A stretch of DNA of 6,220 bases, taken from the NCBI GenBank assembly GCA_900772705.1, contig CAAGRQ010000029.1, positions 1 to 6,220 on the forward strand, written 5' to 3'. Made by a program: the position numbers and the translations under genes. The notes beneath the pieces are model-generated. The model had not been told where the DNA came from. It ran no database searches and saw only the letters and a list, made by a program, of their open reading frames with translations. The stretch comes from Clostridia bacterium. Lineage in GTDB: Bacteria; Bacillota; Clostridia; Oscillospirales; Acutalibacteraceae. How positions within the stretch are numbered: the first letter of the stretch is position 1; each line of letters starts with the position of its first letter. Of the stretch, positions 6,058 through 6,220 are shown piece after piece.

Positions 6058-6076
6058 ATGTGAAGAATATTCACAT
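6058..6076 (+). promoter_or_regulatory. Palindromic operator candidate, downstream copy
   Basis: ATGTGAA (6058-6064) and TTCACAT (6070-6076) form a 7-bp-arm palindrome with a 5-nt centre, starting within about five bases after the predicted transcription start, a typical repressor position. It contains TGTGA-N7-TCACA (6059-6075). No T-tract follows, so it is not a terminator. In RNA it could also form a leader hairpin. Confidence 0.6.
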
Positions 6077-6116
6077 AAAATTACACAAAATGAGAACATT
6101 TGTTATGAGCAATCAA

Positions 6117-6220
6117 ATGACAGTATTTATTGCGGACGACGAAGAAAGTATCAGAAACGGACTAAAAAAAATCATTGACTGGAAAGACTGCGGCTATTCA
6201 ATCTGCGGTGAAGCAGGAAA
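6117..6220 (+). CDS. Two-component response regulator, N-terminal part of receiver domain (YesN-like), cut by window edge
   Basis: Thirty-four complete codons are visible before the right edge: MTVFIADDEESIRNGLKKIIDWKD and onward to GEAG. The hydrophobic first strand followed by the acidic pair Asp7-Asp8 (Mg-binding site of receiver domains) is clear. GLKKIIDW and the later GEA are typical of YesN-type regulators, which pair with sensor histidine kinases and usually end in an AraC-type DNA-binding domain. Neither the phosphoacceptor Asp nor the output domain is in the window, so the output type is an inference. ATG 6117 was chosen because receiver domains normally begin one to five residues before the first strand. 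In-frame ATGs at 6105 and 6090 are also possible, and none of the three has a strong ribosome binding site. It has its own promoter, flanked by twin palindromes. Confidence 0.85.
   Translation, partial: MTVFIADDEESIRNGLKKIIDWKDCGYSICGEAG

Noticed and set aside
5983..6076. Palindromes as Crp/Fnr or Rex sites
   Set aside because: Crp-type sites need TGTGA-N6-TCACA and Rex sites TTGTGAA-N4-TTCACAA; here the spacers are one base longer (N7 and N5). Both copies keep the longer spacing, so these are less likely than a GlnR/TnrA-like match.
1..6220. CRISPR array, tRNA/rRNA genes, insertion sequences, defence or mobile-element modules
   Set aside because: No regularly spaced repeats, no tRNA- or rRNA-like sequence, no transposase-like frame and no insertion-type terminal repeats were seen on either strand.

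Overview
The window is about 6.2 kb of AT-leaning, gene-dense DNA with every gene on the + strand. Strong AGGAG-type ribosome binding sites, T-tract terminators, TTGACA/TATAAT-type promoters, an M16C peptidase of the Gram-positive/organellar PreP type and a YesN-like response regulator all suggest a Clostridia-class Firmicute, perhaps a gut Oscillospiraceae/Ruminococcaceae-type bacterium. That placement is inference; there is no rRNA or other marker to confirm it.

Layout. (1) 1-2485: the 3' six-sevenths of a presequence-protease-like (M16C) zinc metallopeptidase, cut by the left window edge and closed by a strong terminator. (2) 2558-4968: a complete three-gene polar amino acid ABC importer operon with its own near-consensus promoter, a small leader stem-loop, a lipoprotein binding protein, two tandem hairpins in the gap, then a permease and an ATPase that overlap by 17 nt, and a terminator. 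(3) 4978-5904: a 10-TM EamA/DMT-family transporter whose ribosome binding site begins immediately after the T-tract of the importer terminator, followed by its own long-stem terminator. (4) 5959-6220: a regulatory region holding two copies of a near-identical palindrome on either side of a good promoter, then the first 34 codons of a response regulator that runs off the right edge.

How it fits together. The importer genes form one functional unit: extracellular lipid-anchored binding protein, membrane permease (presumably a homodimer, as only one permease gene is present) and cytoplasmic ATPase. The gap between binding protein and permease carries RNA structure of the kind that usually makes the binding protein more abundant than the membrane parts, and the binding-protein gene has the codon bias of a highly expressed gene. 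The peptidase, the EamA transporter and the response regulator are separated from it by terminators and have no demonstrated functional link.

Most of the window is ordinary core-type sequence. The part most worth a second look is 5983-6076: two ATGTGAA-N5-TTCACAT palindromes with centres 74 bp apart (about seven helical turns) bracketing the response-regulator promoter. Each matches the core of the GlnR/TnrA nitrogen-regulator box (TGTNA-N7-TNACA). No CRISPR array, tRNA, rRNA, insertion sequence or new multi-gene system is visible. No intergenic stretch exceeds 300 bases.
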